A DNA stretch of 64,000 nt from DASZTV01 sp035548125 (lineage in GTDB: Bacteria > Actinomycetota > Actinomycetes > JAFAQI01), in NCBI GenBank assembly GCA_035548125.1, contig DASZTV010000076.1, positions 24,027 through 88,026 of the forward strand, given 5' to 3'. Each line of letters begins with the position of its first letter. Positions within the stretch are counted from its first letter, which is position 1. The notes under the pieces were generated by a model that was not told the origin of the DNA, made no database searches, and worked only from the letters and a program-made list of their open reading frames with translations. This document shows positions 1-8,908 of the stretch, one piece after another. The translations under genes were made by a program, and so were the position numbers.

Positions 1-403
1 GCACGCAGTCGAACGCCGTGCGACGCGGCGTGGTGACGAGCCATCGGCCGATGACGACGGTCTCGTCCTCGCCCAGCGCCAGCCGATGGTTGACGATCTC
101 GGTGGAGCGACGTCGGTGTTTGACCCCGGTCGAGACGTGAACGGTGAGGTCGTCGTCCGCTCGCAACTCGAGGCCGTGCTCGCTGAGGGCCGACAGGCCG
201 CACAGGACGGCGTCGACCGGCAGCACCAGGCGCGCCGCGTCCCGCCAGGTCGCGCGACCGACGGCTGCGTCCGCGGCGATCCACACGTCGGGCATGACGC
301 ATCGCCAGCCGCCGCCTTGCAGCTCCTCGACGCTCATGCCGGAGGCGATGGCCGACTTGGTGGTGAAGGGCAGGTGGTGATCGAGGTCATGAGGCACGCG
401 CAC
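1..403 (-). CDS. Partial AbiEi-antitoxin/DUF559-type protein (C-terminus off window)
   Basis: The reading frame runs off the left edge with no stop; about 134 N-terminal residues are visible. They begin (from GTG at 403) with a short winged-helix-like start containing PFTTKSAIASGMSVEEL, followed by a segment rich in AARLVLP and LSALSEHGLEL, and end with VTTPRRTAFDCV. This order (HTH-like start, A-rich helix, 'H-G' strand, then T-P-x-R-TAFD) is typical of actinobacterial proteins annotated as type IV antitoxin AbiEi-like or DUF559 endonuclease-domain proteins, whose nuclease-like domain would be in the missing part. GTG at 403 and 397 are both possible starts; no good Shine-Dalgarno is seen. 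It occupies the place after dnaJ where rsmE is usually found. Family assignment is by pattern only. Confidence 0.6.
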   Translation of the reverse strand, partial: MRVPHDLDHHLPFTTKSAIASGMSVEELQGGGWRCVMPDVWIAADAAVGRATWRDAARLVLPVDAVLCGLSALSEHGLELRADDDLTVHVSTGVKHRRRSTEIVNHRLALGEDETVVIGRWLVTTPRRTAFDCV

Positions 404-654
404 ACGATGACGCGTACAGCGCGCGAGTGCGGATCCGTGTCCACAGGCACCGCAGCGCACGTCTGCGGCACCGCACGGCCGAACGGAGGGATCGCGGGCT
501 GCACCATCGAGCGGACGCGCCGAGACCTACGTAAGTTGCGTAACTCCGGGCGCAGGTTCAGGGGGTCGTCGTCCGCACAGAGATTCCCAGACTGTTCAAG
601 TGCGCGGGTCGGCACTTCCACGGTCAAGCCGGGCCATTTCGCGAGGCTGGACGC
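404..654. other. Intergenic region between dnaJ and partial gene
   Basis: About 250 bases hold no convincing gene. It should contain the promoter of the leftward partial gene, since dnaJ ends just to its right. Around 528-545 there is a modest AT-richer patch (TACGTAAGTTGCGTAA) that could be part of a promoter or operator, but nothing decisive is seen. Confidence 0.4.
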
Positions 655-1797
655 CTACTTGAAGGCGTCGCGGAGGCGTGAGAACAGACCGCCGCCGTTG
701 GCGGCGGGGCTGGTCACCGTGATCTCGGGTTGCTCTTCCCCGCGCGCCTTTGCCAGGTCACGGAGCAACTGCTCCTGCGTGTCGTCGAGCTTCGTGGGGG
801 TCACGACGTCGAAGTGCACATGCAGATCGCCGCGACCGACCCCGCGGTTGAGATGCGGGACGCCACGCCCTCGCAGCGTCGTCACGCTGCCGGCCTGCGT
901 ACCCGGCTTCACCACCAGCCGCTCTTCGCCGTCGAGGGTCGACAGCGCCACTTCGGTGCCCAGCGCCGCGGCCGTCATCGGTACCTGAACCTTGCAATGC
1001 AGGTCGTCGCCATCACGGACGAACGAGGGATGCGGTCGCTCCCGAATCTCGACGTAGAGGTTGCCGGCCGGCCCGCCGCCCGGGCCGACCTCGCCCTCGC
1101 CCGCGAGCCGAAGTCGCATCCCGTCCTCGACACCGGCCGGCACCTTGACGGTGACCGTACGACGAGCCCGGACCCGACCCTCACCTGCACAGTCCGGACA
1201 GGGGTTGCGGATCTTCGTGCCGAATCCGCCGCAGTCGGGACACGGGCGCGCGGTCACGATCTGACCGAGCAGCGAGCGCTGGACCGACTGGACCTCGCCC
1301 CTTCCGCTGCAGGTCTGGCAGGTCTCGGGATGGCTTCCGGCCGCCGTCCCGGCGCCGGCACAGGTGTTGCACCGTACGGCGGTGTCGAGGGTGATGTCGC
1401 GAGTGGCGCCGAACGCCGTGTCAGCCAGATCGAGTTCGATGCGCAGCAACGCGTCGGCGCCCGGCTGCACTCGCGACCGCGGCCCCCGGGAGCCCATGCC
1501 GCCCGCTGCGCCGAAGAACGCGTCCATGATGTCGGAGAACCCGCCGAACGGTCCGGGCGCGCCGCCGCCCCCACTGGACGACAACGGGTCGCCGCCGAGG
1601 TCGTGCAGCTGCCGCTTCTGCGGGTCCGACAGCACCTCGTACGCAGCCGTCACGTCCTTGAACCGCTCCTGCGCGTCGGCGCTCGGGTTGACGTCCGGGT
1701 GAAGCTCCCGCGCCAGCCTGCGGTAGGCCTTCTTGATCTCGTCCGCACTCGCCGAACGGGAGACGCCGAGGATGGCGTAGTAGTCGCGGGCTGCCAC
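655..1797 (-). CDS. dnaJ: Chaperone DnaJ
   Basis: This is a full-length type I Hsp40 co-chaperone of 380 residues that stimulates DnaK ATPase and presents unfolded proteins in the cytoplasm. The J domain (about 1-70) has the catalytic HPD triplet in ELHPDVNPSA. It is followed by a Gly/Phe-rich stretch (about 70-105) and four zinc-binding CxxCxGxG-type repeats (CNTCAGAG, CQTCSGRG, CPDCGGFG, CPDCAGEG), then the two C-terminal substrate-binding domains. The start is GTG at 1797, eight bases after the hrcA stop. The gene directly follows hrcA in the same direction, so heat-shock control through the CIRCE site upstream of hrcA is expected. The hrcA-linked copy in actinobacteria is often called dnaJ2. 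Confidence 0.97.
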   Translation of the reverse strand: MAARDYYAILGVSRSASADEIKKAYRRLARELHPDVNPSADAQERFKDVTAAYEVLSDPQKRQLHDLGGDPLSSSGGGGAPGPFGGFSDIMDAFFGAAGGMGSRGPRSRVQPGADALLRIELDLADTAFGATRDITLDTAVRCNTCAGAGTAAGSHPETCQTCSGRGEVQSVQRSLLGQIVTARPCPDCGGFGTKIRNPCPDCAGEGRVRARRTVTVKVPAGVEDGMRLRLAGEGEVGPGGGPAGNLYVEIRERPHPSFVRDGDDLHCKVQVPMTAAALGTEVALSTLDGEERLVVKPGTQAGSVTTLRGRGVPHLNRGVGRGDLHVHFDVVTPTKLDDTQEQLLRDLAKARGEEQPEITVTSPAANGGGLFSRLRDAFK

Positions 1798-1805
1798 GAG
1801 GACGC

Positions 1806-2831
1806 TCAGCCCTCAGCCAGGATCTGGCCGACGTACCGAGCGACGGCGCGCACCGCGCCCATCGTTCCGGGGTAGTCCATCCGGGTCGGGCCGACGATGC
1901 CGAGCGACGCGAGCCCGCCGATGCCTTCGGCGCCATAGCCGGTCGAGATGACGGACGCGGTCCGCAGGCCTGCGTGAGGGTTCTCCTCGCCGATGCTGAC
2001 GTGGAGCGCCTGGTCGTAACCGGTCTCGCTGAACAGCCGGAGCAGGACGACGTGCTCCTCGAGCGCCTCGAGCACCGGCCGGATCGACCCGGCGAAGTCC
2101 AGCGAGTTGCCACGCGCGAGGTTGGCGGTGCCGGCCATCACGACCCGCTCGTCGACGTGCTCCACGAGGGTTGCGAGGACGGTGGCGAGAATGGCGTTGA
2201 CGTTGGCGCGGGTGTCGGGCGTGAACGACTCGGGCAGGTCCGCCATCAGCGTCGGCGCGTCGGAGATCAGCCGACCCGCGATCAGCCCGTTGATGCGGGC
2301 GCGCAGGTCGGCGACGTCCTCCTCGCCGAGGACGCCCGGAAGATCGACCACCCGCTGCTCGACGCGCCCGGTGTCGGTGATCAGCACCACCATCAGCCGG
2401 GTATCGGACAGCCGCACCATCTCGAGGTGGCGGACCGCGGAGCGACTCAGCGAGGGGTACTGCACGACCGCCACCTGGCGGGTGAGCTGAGCGAGCAGCC
2501 GCACCGTGCGATTGACGACGTCATCGAGGCCGACCGCGCCGCCGAGGAATCCCTCGATCGCCTTGCGCTCCGGGCCGCTGAGCGGCTTCACCGACGACAG
2601 CTTGTCGACGAACAACCGGTAACCCTTGTCGGTGGGCACCCGACCGGCGCTGGTGTGAGGCTGCGCGATGTAGCCCTCGTCCTCGAGCGCCGCCATGTCG
2701 TTGCGGATCGTGGCGGGCGATACCCCGAGCTGGTGCCGTTCCACCAAGGACTTCGACCCGACCGGCTCATTCGTGGCGACGTAGTCCTCGACGATGGCAC
2801 GCAGCACATCGAGCTTGCGGTCCTCGACCAT
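1806..2831 (-). CDS. hrcA: Heat-inducible transcription repressor HrcA
   Basis: HrcA (341 residues) represses heat-shock genes by binding CIRCE elements and is itself kept active by GroEL. The N-terminal winged helix is clear: MVEDRKLDVLRAIVEDYV, then SPATIRNDMAALEDEG and the hallmark PHTSAGRVPTDKGYR. The rest matches the GAF-like dimerisation and inserted domains. ATG at 2831 is chosen because it matches the family N-terminus and has GGGAGG six bases upstream; an open frame runs further upstream but crosses the CIRCE operator and the divergent gene. A CIRCE sequence 25 bp upstream implies autoregulation, and dnaJ follows after 8 bp. Confidence 0.97.
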   Translation of the reverse strand: MVEDRKLDVLRAIVEDYVATNEPVGSKSLVERHQLGVSPATIRNDMAALEDEGYIAQPHTSAGRVPTDKGYRLFVDKLSSVKPLSGPERKAIEGFLGGAVGLDDVVNRTVRLLAQLTRQVAVVQYPSLSRSAVRHLEMVRLSDTRLMVVLITDTGRVEQRVVDLPGVLGEEDVADLRARINGLIAGRLISDAPTLMADLPESFTPDTRANVNAILATVLATLVEHVDERVVMAGTANLARGNSLDFAGSIRPVLEALEEHVVLLRLFSETGYDQALHVSIGEENPHAGLRTASVISTGYGAEGIGGLASLGIVGPTRMDYPGTMGAVRAVARYVGQILAEG

Positions 2832-2855
2832 GGCGCACCTCCCGACCGGCGTCGT

Positions 2856-2882
2856 CTGGCACTCAACGCCATCGAGTGCCAG
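2856..2882. promoter_or_regulatory. CIRCE element (HrcA operator)
   Basis: CTGGCACTC, nine spacer bases, then GAGTGCCAG: a perfect 9-bp inverted repeat matching the CIRCE consensus TTAGCACTC-N9-GAGTGCTAA at the core GCACTC/GAGTGC. It lies 25 bp upstream of the hrcA ATG and 59 bp upstream of the divergent gene at 2941, so HrcA could in principle affect both. Confidence 0.92.
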
Positions 2883-2940
2883 TGTACGGCGAAGGTCGGC
2901 CCGTGGCAGGACGCAGCAGCAACGCAGCGAAGGGTGCACG

Positions 2941-4452
2941 ATGCGCAGCCGCCTGTGCCTCGGCGCCGCGCTCGCGACGGTCGCCGCGGCCGCCGGGCCG
3001 GTGACGGCTCCGGCGTACTCCCTCACCGACCGCGGAACGCCGCCGCCCGCGGGATGCGCCGCAGCGCGCCCAGCACGGTTCGCCCCGGCGACCGGCACGA
3101 CGTCAGCCGGCGGCAATCTGCGCGTCATCGGCCTCCAGTACGACCAGCAGGTCGCCAACGTGGCCGGCTACGCGCGCTTCCGGCACGCGATGGACTGCCT
3201 GATGCGCGAGTTCGTGCTGCCACACGAGCGGCCCGGCGAACCCACCCTCGTCGTGTTCAACGAGGACATCGGGCTGATGACGCTCGCCACCGGCCCCCGG
3301 GGCGCAGCGGTGCGCGCACAGCAGGACTCACCGCTGCGGGCACCGGTCGGCGACAGCGAACCGGTCGCCGCTGCGGTTGCCCTCGGCGCGCTCAACGCCG
3401 CGTACGCGCCGCAGGTCGCCGCCTACCAGGCGAGGTTCGGACCGATCGACCCGCGCAAGGAGGTGCTGGTCGCCGCGACCGACACGTTCGTGCGCGCCTT
3501 CGACATCACCTTCAGCCGGCTCGCGCAGAAGTACGGCGTGTACGTGGTCGCATCGAACAACCAGGCGCGATACCGGGAGACCACCACACCGTCGCAGGTC
3601 CGTACCTTCGGTGATCCGTCCTTGAAGGGCCTTCGCTCCGCCTTCGTCGCCACCGGCCCGAAGGTGTACAACTCGACGTTTCTGTGGGGGCCCCGAGTCG
3701 TTCATCCGCACGCACCTGACGGCGCCCGCAACCTGCTGTTCCGCAATGACAAGGTGCCGCTGACCAGCCTTGAGTCGACGATCCTCGGGCTCGACCCGGG
3801 CCCTTCGAAAGGGCCGGCTGCTCGGCGCAACGCCGCCGGGTACGTCGTCGCCGGTCATCGGCTGGGGTTCGCCACCAGCCTGCCGGCCTTTCAGTACGGC
3901 TACCCGTTCGGCAAGCGCCCGCGCCACTTCCACCCGTGCGCGAACCTCTCGGTCTCCTACATGCCGTGCATGAGCAGGCTCGGCGTCGACACCGTCATCC
4001 AGGCCGAGGCGAACCCAGGCAGGTGGGCGGGTAACGGCGGCGCCGGCGACTGGCAGCCGTTGGACTGGATGGGGTCGGCGTGGCGGGCCGTCGCGGACCC
4101 GACCGTGCACTTCCGGTACGCCGTCAACCCGATGCTGGTCGGCAACCTGCTCGATCTCGACTTCGACGGGCAGTCGGCGATCCTCGCGCGAGGACATCAC
4201 GGTCCACCGCGGCACTACGTGGGCGATGCGCGGCTGAACCGCTCCGACGGCGACCCGTCGACCGCTGCGGTCTATGCCGGCGGCAAGCCGCAGTTCCTCG
4301 CCCTGGCTCCGTGGGTTCGCCCCGACGGGCCACGCGCCGCGCTCCGGGCGCAGGGCGCCGGACTGGCGGCCGGATCCGGCTCGCCCGCAGAGGACCAGTA
4401 CCTCGAAACCGCGGTCTACGCGGACCTGACGCCGACGAAGGGTCACCGATGA
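2941..4452 (+). CDS. Secreted nitrilase-superfamily-like protein
   Basis: This 503-residue protein starts with a Sec-type signal (RSRLCLGAALATVAAAAGP) and then resembles the carbon-nitrogen hydrolase fold: strand plus Glu in TLVVFNEDIG, a long internal insertion, Lys in LLFRNDKVPLT, and a late strand HRLGFATSLPAFQYG. In active nitrilases the last motif carries the catalytic Cys; here a Ser sits at that place, so catalysis is uncertain. Two Cys occur further on (HFHPCANL, YMPCMSR) and may form a disulfide. ATG at 2941 is chosen over upstream frames that would run through CIRCE. It overlaps the Tat-exported amine oxidase by four bases (ATGA), so the two are probably co-translated and act on related extracytoplasmic nitrogen compounds (inference). 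Confidence 0.72.
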   Translation: MRSRLCLGAALATVAAAAGPVTAPAYSLTDRGTPPPAGCAAARPARFAPATGTTSAGGNLRVIGLQYDQQVANVAGYARFRHAMDCLMREFVLPHERPGEPTLVVFNEDIGLMTLATGPRGAAVRAQQDSPLRAPVGDSEPVAAAVALGALNAAYAPQVAAYQARFGPIDPRKEVLVAATDTFVRAFDITFSRLAQKYGVYVVASNNQARYRETTTPSQVRTFGDPSLKGLRSAFVATGPKVYNSTFLWGPRVVHPHAPDGARNLLFRNDKVPLTSLESTILGLDPGPSKGPAARRNAAGYVVAGHRLGFATSLPAFQYGYPFGKRPRHFHPCANLSVSYMPCMSRLGVDTVIQAEANPGRWAGNGGAGDWQPLDWMGSAWRAVADPTVHFRYAVNPMLVGNLLDLDFDGQSAILARGHHGPPRHYVGDARLNRSDGDPSTAAVYAGGKPQFLALAPWVRPDGPRAALRAQGAGLAAGSGSPAEDQYLETAVYADLTPTKGHR

Positions 4453-6026
4453 CGACGATCAGCCGCCGCTATCTCCTCGCGGGAGGTGCAGCGGGAGCCG
4501 CCGCGACGCTGCTGCCCGACAACACCACCGACGCGGCGGCATCAACGGCGCACGGCACGAGCCGCGCCGAGGTCGTCGTGGTCGGAGCCGGCTTTGCAGG
4601 GCTCAGCGCTGCGCATCACCTCCACGCCAAGGGCATCGACGTCGTCGTCCTCGAGGCGAGGGACCGTGTCGGCGGCAGGACGCTGAACCATCCGATCGAC
4701 TCGCAGCACATCGTCGAGGTCGGCGGGCAGTGGCTCGGCCCCGACAAGAGCCTTCCGGACCGCGGGCTGTCCGATCTCAGCGACTACCCGACCGACGATG
4801 CCGTCATCGGACAGAGCTACATCTGGAAGCTGGCGCAGACGGTCGGCGTGGCGCGCTACCCGACGTACAACATTGGGAAGTACGTCGACTACCGCAACGG
4901 ATCGCGCGCGACATACTCCGGGCGGATCCCGCTGGACACGCCTACCGGCGCGGCGGAGGCGGCCGAGGCGATCCTCGCGATCGACAAGCGATGCCTCACC
5001 GTCCCGCTCGAGGAGCCGTGGCGTGCCGCGCATGCCGCCGAGTGGGACGCCATGACGGTGCAGAGCTGGATGGACCGCGGCGACACGTTCCTCGGCCAGC
5101 CGTTCGCCGGGCTCGTCACCCGCGACGGACGGCAGATCCTGGAGCTCGCCGTCGAGTCGGTGTTCTCCGCGGAGCCGCGCGACATCTCGATGCTCCACGC
5201 GCTGTTCTACACGCACGCCGCCGGCAGCTTCGGCTCGCTGGTCAACACGAAAGACGGTGCCCAGATGTACCGGCTGCACGGCGGTTCGCAGTTGATCGCA
5301 CTCCGCGCCGCCGCCGCCCTGGGTGACCGCGTGCGGCTGTCGAGTCCGGTGCGGGAGATCGACCAGACCAGGCACGGAGTTGTCGTCAAGGGTGATGGCT
5401 ACGCGGTCCACGCGAAGCAGGTGATCGTCGCGATCCCGCCAACCCTCGCCTCCCGCATCGACTACCGGCCGGCGCTGCCCGCGCTTCGCGATCAGCTCAC
5501 CCAGCGCATGCCGATGGGCACTGTGATCAAGGTGCAGTGCGTCTATGACGAGCCGTTCTGGCGAGCGGACGCACTCGCCGGACAGGCCACCTCCGACACC
5601 GGTCCGGTGAAGGTCACGTTCGACAACTCCCCGCCGGACGCGACCACCCACAACGGACCCGGCGTGTTGATGGGGTTCATCGAAGGATCCGAAGGACGCC
5701 GGGCGCTCAGTGCGTCTCACGACGAACGCCGGCACGGGGTGATCGAGAGCTTTGCGCGCTACTACGGAGCCAAGGCCCGCAAGCCAGTGACGTACATCGA
5801 GAAGTCGTGGGCCGCCGAGCCGTGGACCCGTGGTTGTTACGCGGGTTACTTCGGACCCGGCGTGTGGACGGACTTCGGTCGGGCGCTCCGCCAACCGGTC
5901 GGGCGGATCCACTGGGCCGGGACCGAGACCGCGACAGTGTGGACCGGCTACATGGACGGTGCGGTGCGCTCAGGCGAACGAGCAGCAGACGAGGTCCGCG
6001 CCGCGCTGCGGTCGGTCAGGGCATGA
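4449..6026 (+). CDS. Tat-exported flavin monoamine oxidase family protein
   Basis: A 525-residue FAD-dependent amine oxidase. The N-terminus has a twin-arginine signal (TTISRRYLLAGGAAGAAATL), predicting folded export with bound FAD. The dinucleotide-binding fold follows at about residue 40 (VVVVGAGFAGLSAAHHL, ending in the ribose-binding acidic residue of VLEARDRVGGRT), and the C-terminal FAD-contact motif is WAGTETATVWTGYMDGAV. Length and order match monoamine/polyamine oxidases, which oxidise primary or secondary amines to aldehydes with release of H2O2 and ammonia. Its ATG overlaps the stop of the nitrilase-like gene, and its 3' end overlaps the convergent GH5 gene by 11 bp. The actual amine substrate cannot be told. 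Confidence 0.86.
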   Translation: MTTISRRYLLAGGAAGAAATLLPDNTTDAAASTAHGTSRAEVVVVGAGFAGLSAAHHLHAKGIDVVVLEARDRVGGRTLNHPIDSQHIVEVGGQWLGPDKSLPDRGLSDLSDYPTDDAVIGQSYIWKLAQTVGVARYPTYNIGKYVDYRNGSRATYSGRIPLDTPTGAAEAAEAILAIDKRCLTVPLEEPWRAAHAAEWDAMTVQSWMDRGDTFLGQPFAGLVTRDGRQILELAVESVFSAEPRDISMLHALFYTHAAGSFGSLVNTKDGAQMYRLHGGSQLIALRAAAALGDRVRLSSPVREIDQTRHGVVVKGDGYAVHAKQVIVAIPPTLASRIDYRPALPALRDQLTQRMPMGTVIKVQCVYDEPFWRADALAGQATSDTGPVKVTFDNSPPDATTHNGPGVLMGFIEGSEGRRALSASHDERRHGVIESFARYYGAKARKPVTYIEKSWAAEPWTRGCYAGYFGPGVWTDFGRALRQPVGRIHWAGTETATVWTGYMDGAVRSGERAADEVRAALRSVRA

Positions 6027-7656
6027 CCTGCAACAGGTACCGGCCGCCGTTCGGGTAGAGCCAGACCTCGCGATCGGCGCCGCGAGCCACCACCTGATAG
6101 TGCGCGTTTCGCACCACGATCCGCCCGTGAAATACGGCGGGCACCTCGACCAGCGCTGCGTGATCGCGATCCCCCATCGCGACCTTCGGCGACCGGGCCA
6201 CGACGCGTGCGGTCCCGGCAAACGGATCACTCGTCGCACGCAGCAACGTGCCGGCCGTCAACACCGGGTACACCCGTGATGTGCGGTGGACCCGCTTCGG
6301 CTGCGGCGTCCCTCGCACCGACTTCCCGGTGAACGGCGGCCCGTAGATCCCCCAGAAGGTGTCGGGCGCCGTGTCGTTGGCGTTCTCCTTCCACAGCCAC
6401 ATCGTTCCGCCGATCAGGTGCCGTTCCTGCTGCGCGAAGTGCTGGGCCAGGACGGTCTTGTCGCCTTGCGGGGAGCCACCGAACTCGCCCACCCACAGCG
6501 GCAGACCGAGAGCCTTCGCGTCGGCCATCGCCGCGGCGTAGTCGGAGGAGAACGTCGCGATCTCCGGGGTGCCGGCGACGGCACCGAGACTGAAGACATC
6601 GGTGTAGACGTGGGGCGCGTAAACCGCGTTCGGATACGACGACACCGACGACCACGGCGTGAAGAACGCGCGTTGTGACGTCGTGTTGCGTTCGACGCCG
6701 GGTTCGAAGAACAGCAGCTGGTGGAAATGCGGCACCGAGGCAAGGATCGTCCGGGCGACCTTTGCATAGAACGGCAGCATCTCGACGGTGTTCTCCACCT
6801 CCGGCAACGCGCCGGGCTCCGGCTCGTTCATGAGGTCGTAGCCGGCAACGGCCGGCTCGTGCGCGAAGCGCTTCGCGAGGACGGTCAGCACGTGTGCGTA
6901 GTGCTCCTGCAGCCCGACCCCGTCCGGCGCGGCGAAGTCCGACCAGAACGCCTGGGCGTTCCCGATCACCGCGGGGTCGAGCTCCCGGATGTTGTCGACG
7001 GTGCACGCCGGCAGCCGGGAACGCGTCGCCCACTTCGGCGCTCCGTCATAGCCCACGGTCGGACCGGAAGGCGGCAGACACTTCGACCCGGACGGCGTGA
7101 AGACGTACTTGCTCCACGCGTCCTGGTGCATGTCGATCGTGACCCAGATGCCCTGCCGCTTCGCCCAGCCGACCACCTGCGCGATCCGCGCGACGTACTG
7201 CTTGGCGATGTGCCCGGGCCGGGGCTCCAGCAAGGACCAGGACACGTTGAGGCGGATGTTGTCGTAGCCGAGCCGCCGCATCTCGGGCAGGTCGAACCAG
7301 CAGATCGGCACGCCCTCGACGTGCGGATCGTCGGCCGGACAGCGATGGTGGCGGTACGCCGCCGGGTCGCTCGGGTACGGCGCTTTCAGCGACGGTTTCC
7401 AGTAGTCCACGATCCCGTCGATGTTCACGCCGCGAAGCAGCACGGTGCGGCCGTTCGCGTCGACGACCTGGTGCAAGCCGTTGCTCCCGACGGCACCGAC
7501 GTGAAGAAACGAAAGCGGCCGATCCCCGGTTGCTACGTAGCGGGGCACCTGCCTCGCGGGCGCCGCGCTTGCCGTCGGCGCGGACCCGCCGGCGAGCCCT
7601 CCGGCGATCAGCCCCGCAGCCAGTCCGGCAGCCACGAGTGTGCGCATCAGCCTCAT
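6016..7656 (-). CDS. Secreted GH5 glycosidase, endoglycoceramidase-like
   Basis: This 546-residue protein has a signal peptide (LVAAGLAAGLIAGGLAGG) followed by a TIM-barrel glycoside hydrolase of family 5. Typical signatures are RGVNIDG near the start, RLNVSWSLLEPRPG, WVTIDMHQDAWSKY, the acid/base Glu in DLMNEPEPG and the nucleophile Glu in LWVGEFGG. The HQD and EPRPG motifs are those of endo-glycosylceramidases and related actinobacterial cellulase-annotated enzymes. A C-terminal beta-sandwich-like domain follows from about residue 440. The ATG overlaps the hemW stop (ATGA), so it is translated as the second gene after hemW although functionally unrelated. A second in-frame ATG lies at 7647. 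The substrate, glycolipid or polysaccharide, is unproven. Confidence 0.88.
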   Translation of the reverse strand: MRLMRTLVAAGLAAGLIAGGLAGGSAPTASAAPARQVPRYVATGDRPLSFLHVGAVGSNGLHQVVDANGRTVLLRGVNIDGIVDYWKPSLKAPYPSDPAAYRHHRCPADDPHVEGVPICWFDLPEMRRLGYDNIRLNVSWSLLEPRPGHIAKQYVARIAQVVGWAKRQGIWVTIDMHQDAWSKYVFTPSGSKCLPPSGPTVGYDGAPKWATRSRLPACTVDNIRELDPAVIGNAQAFWSDFAAPDGVGLQEHYAHVLTVLAKRFAHEPAVAGYDLMNEPEPGALPEVENTVEMLPFYAKVARTILASVPHFHQLLFFEPGVERNTTSQRAFFTPWSSVSSYPNAVYAPHVYTDVFSLGAVAGTPEIATFSSDYAAAMADAKALGLPLWVGEFGGSPQGDKTVLAQHFAQQERHLIGGTMWLWKENANDTAPDTFWGIYGPPFTGKSVRGTPQPKRVHRTSRVYPVLTAGTLLRATSDPFAGTARVVARSPKVAMGDRDHAALVEVPAVFHGRIVVRNAHYQVVARGADREVWLYPNGGRYLLQVMP

Positions 7657-8876
7657 GCCGGAAGCAGATCACGCACGACCGAGTCGGCGAGCAACCGGCC
7701 ACGGAAGCTCAGCCGCGCGACCCCGTCCGCCAGCGCTGCAGGTTCGAGCAAACCCTCGGCGGCCGCTCGGTCGGCGGCCTGCACACCCTCGGCGTCGAGT
7801 ACGGCGAGCGGCAGGCCATCGCTGAGGCGAAGCTCGAGCAACACCCGCTCGGTGCGGCGCTCCTCGTCGGTGAGCGACTCCCGGGCTGCGGCCGGGGAAC
7901 GCCTCGCCATCAGCCGTTCCGCGTAGTCGCGCGGATGCTTGACGTTCCACCACCGCACTCCGCCGATGTGGCTGTGCGCACCGGGTCCAGCACCCCACCA
8001 GTCGGCGCCGGTCCAGTAGAGCAAGTTGTGATGCGCACGTGCCGACGGTGTCTTCGCCCAGTTCGACACCTCGTACCACTCGAACCCTGCCGCGCCGAGC
8101 ACCTCCTCGGCGATCGCGTAACGATCCGCAAGGACGTCCTCGTCCGGCATCGGGAGCTCGCCGCGACCGACCCGTGCGGCGAGCCGCGTACCCGGCTCGA
8201 CGATCAGCGAGTACGCCGACACGTGATCGGCACCGCTGTCGACCGCCGCGGTCAACGACCGACGCCAGTCCTCGTCGGTCTCACCCGGCGTGCCGTAGAT
8301 CAGGTCGACGTTGACGTGCTCGAAGCCCGCCCGATGAGCCTCAGCGACCGCCTGCGTGGCGCGTCCGGCGGTGTGCTGGCGTTCGAGCACGGCGAGCACG
8401 CCGGGAGCCGTCGACTGCATCCCGAAGCTGATGCGGGTGAAGCCGCCGCGACGAAGCGCCCGCAGGCAGTCGAGATCGACCGATTCGGGATTCGCCTCTG
8501 TCGTCACCTCGACGTCGGGCGCCAGCCCGAACCCGTCGCACACCGAACCGAGCAGCGCGATGAGATCCTCGGCGGGCAGCAGCGTCGGTGTACCGCCGCC
8601 GAAGAAGACGGTCGACGCGCTCGGTCGATCGGGACCGAGGACGGTCGCCGCAAGCTCGAGCTCGCGGGCGACTGTCAGCGCATAGTCGGCCTGCGACGCC
8701 CCGCCACCGAGTTCGGTGGCGGTGTAGGTGTTGAAGTCGCAGTAGCCGCACCGGCTGGCGCAGAACGGCACGTGCACGTAGACGCCGAACCGGCGGGAAC
8801 CGATGCCGGCCAGCGCCGACGGCGGCAGCCCGCCATCAGCCGGCGCGGGATCGCCGTCCGGCAGCGTCGAAGGCAT
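7653..8876 (-). CDS. hemW: Radical SAM heme chaperone HemW
   Basis: HemW (407 residues, formerly annotated as an oxygen-independent coproporphyrinogen III oxidase-like protein) is a radical SAM protein that binds heme and delivers it to respiratory enzymes. The iron-sulfur motif CxxxCxxC is CASRCGYC in VPFCASRCGYCDFNTYT, followed by VFFGGGTPTLL and the SAM-binding strands; the HemN C-terminal domain is present. ATG at 8876 gives the family-like N-terminus; the purine-rich GGAGGA directly abuts it, which is unusually close. The gene normally sits between lepA and hrcA; here both neighbours are separated from it by inserted genes. Confidence 0.93.
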   Translation of the reverse strand: MPSTLPDGDPAPADGGLPPSALAGIGSRRFGVYVHVPFCASRCGYCDFNTYTATELGGGASQADYALTVARELELAATVLGPDRPSASTVFFGGGTPTLLPAEDLIALLGSVCDGFGLAPDVEVTTEANPESVDLDCLRALRRGGFTRISFGMQSTAPGVLAVLERQHTAGRATQAVAEAHRAGFEHVNVDLIYGTPGETDEDWRRSLTAAVDSGADHVSAYSLIVEPGTRLAARVGRGELPMPDEDVLADRYAIAEEVLGAAGFEWYEVSNWAKTPSARAHHNLLYWTGADWWGAGPGAHSHIGGVRWWNVKHPRDYAERLMARRSPAAARESLTDEERRTERVLLELRLSDGLPLAVLDAEGVQAADRAAAEGLLEPAALADGVARLSFRGRLLADSVVRDLLPA

Positions 8877-8908
8877 TCCTCCAGTGTGCTCGTGCCACCA
8901 TTCCCCGC

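Noticed and set aside
2794..2940. Extension of the nitrilase-like gene upstream of 2941
   Set aside because: It would run through the CIRCE operator and into hrcA, and the signal peptide begins at 2941.
2832..3158. Extension of hrcA upstream of 2831
   Set aside because: It overlaps the divergent secreted protein and the operator; ribosome site and family start support 2831.
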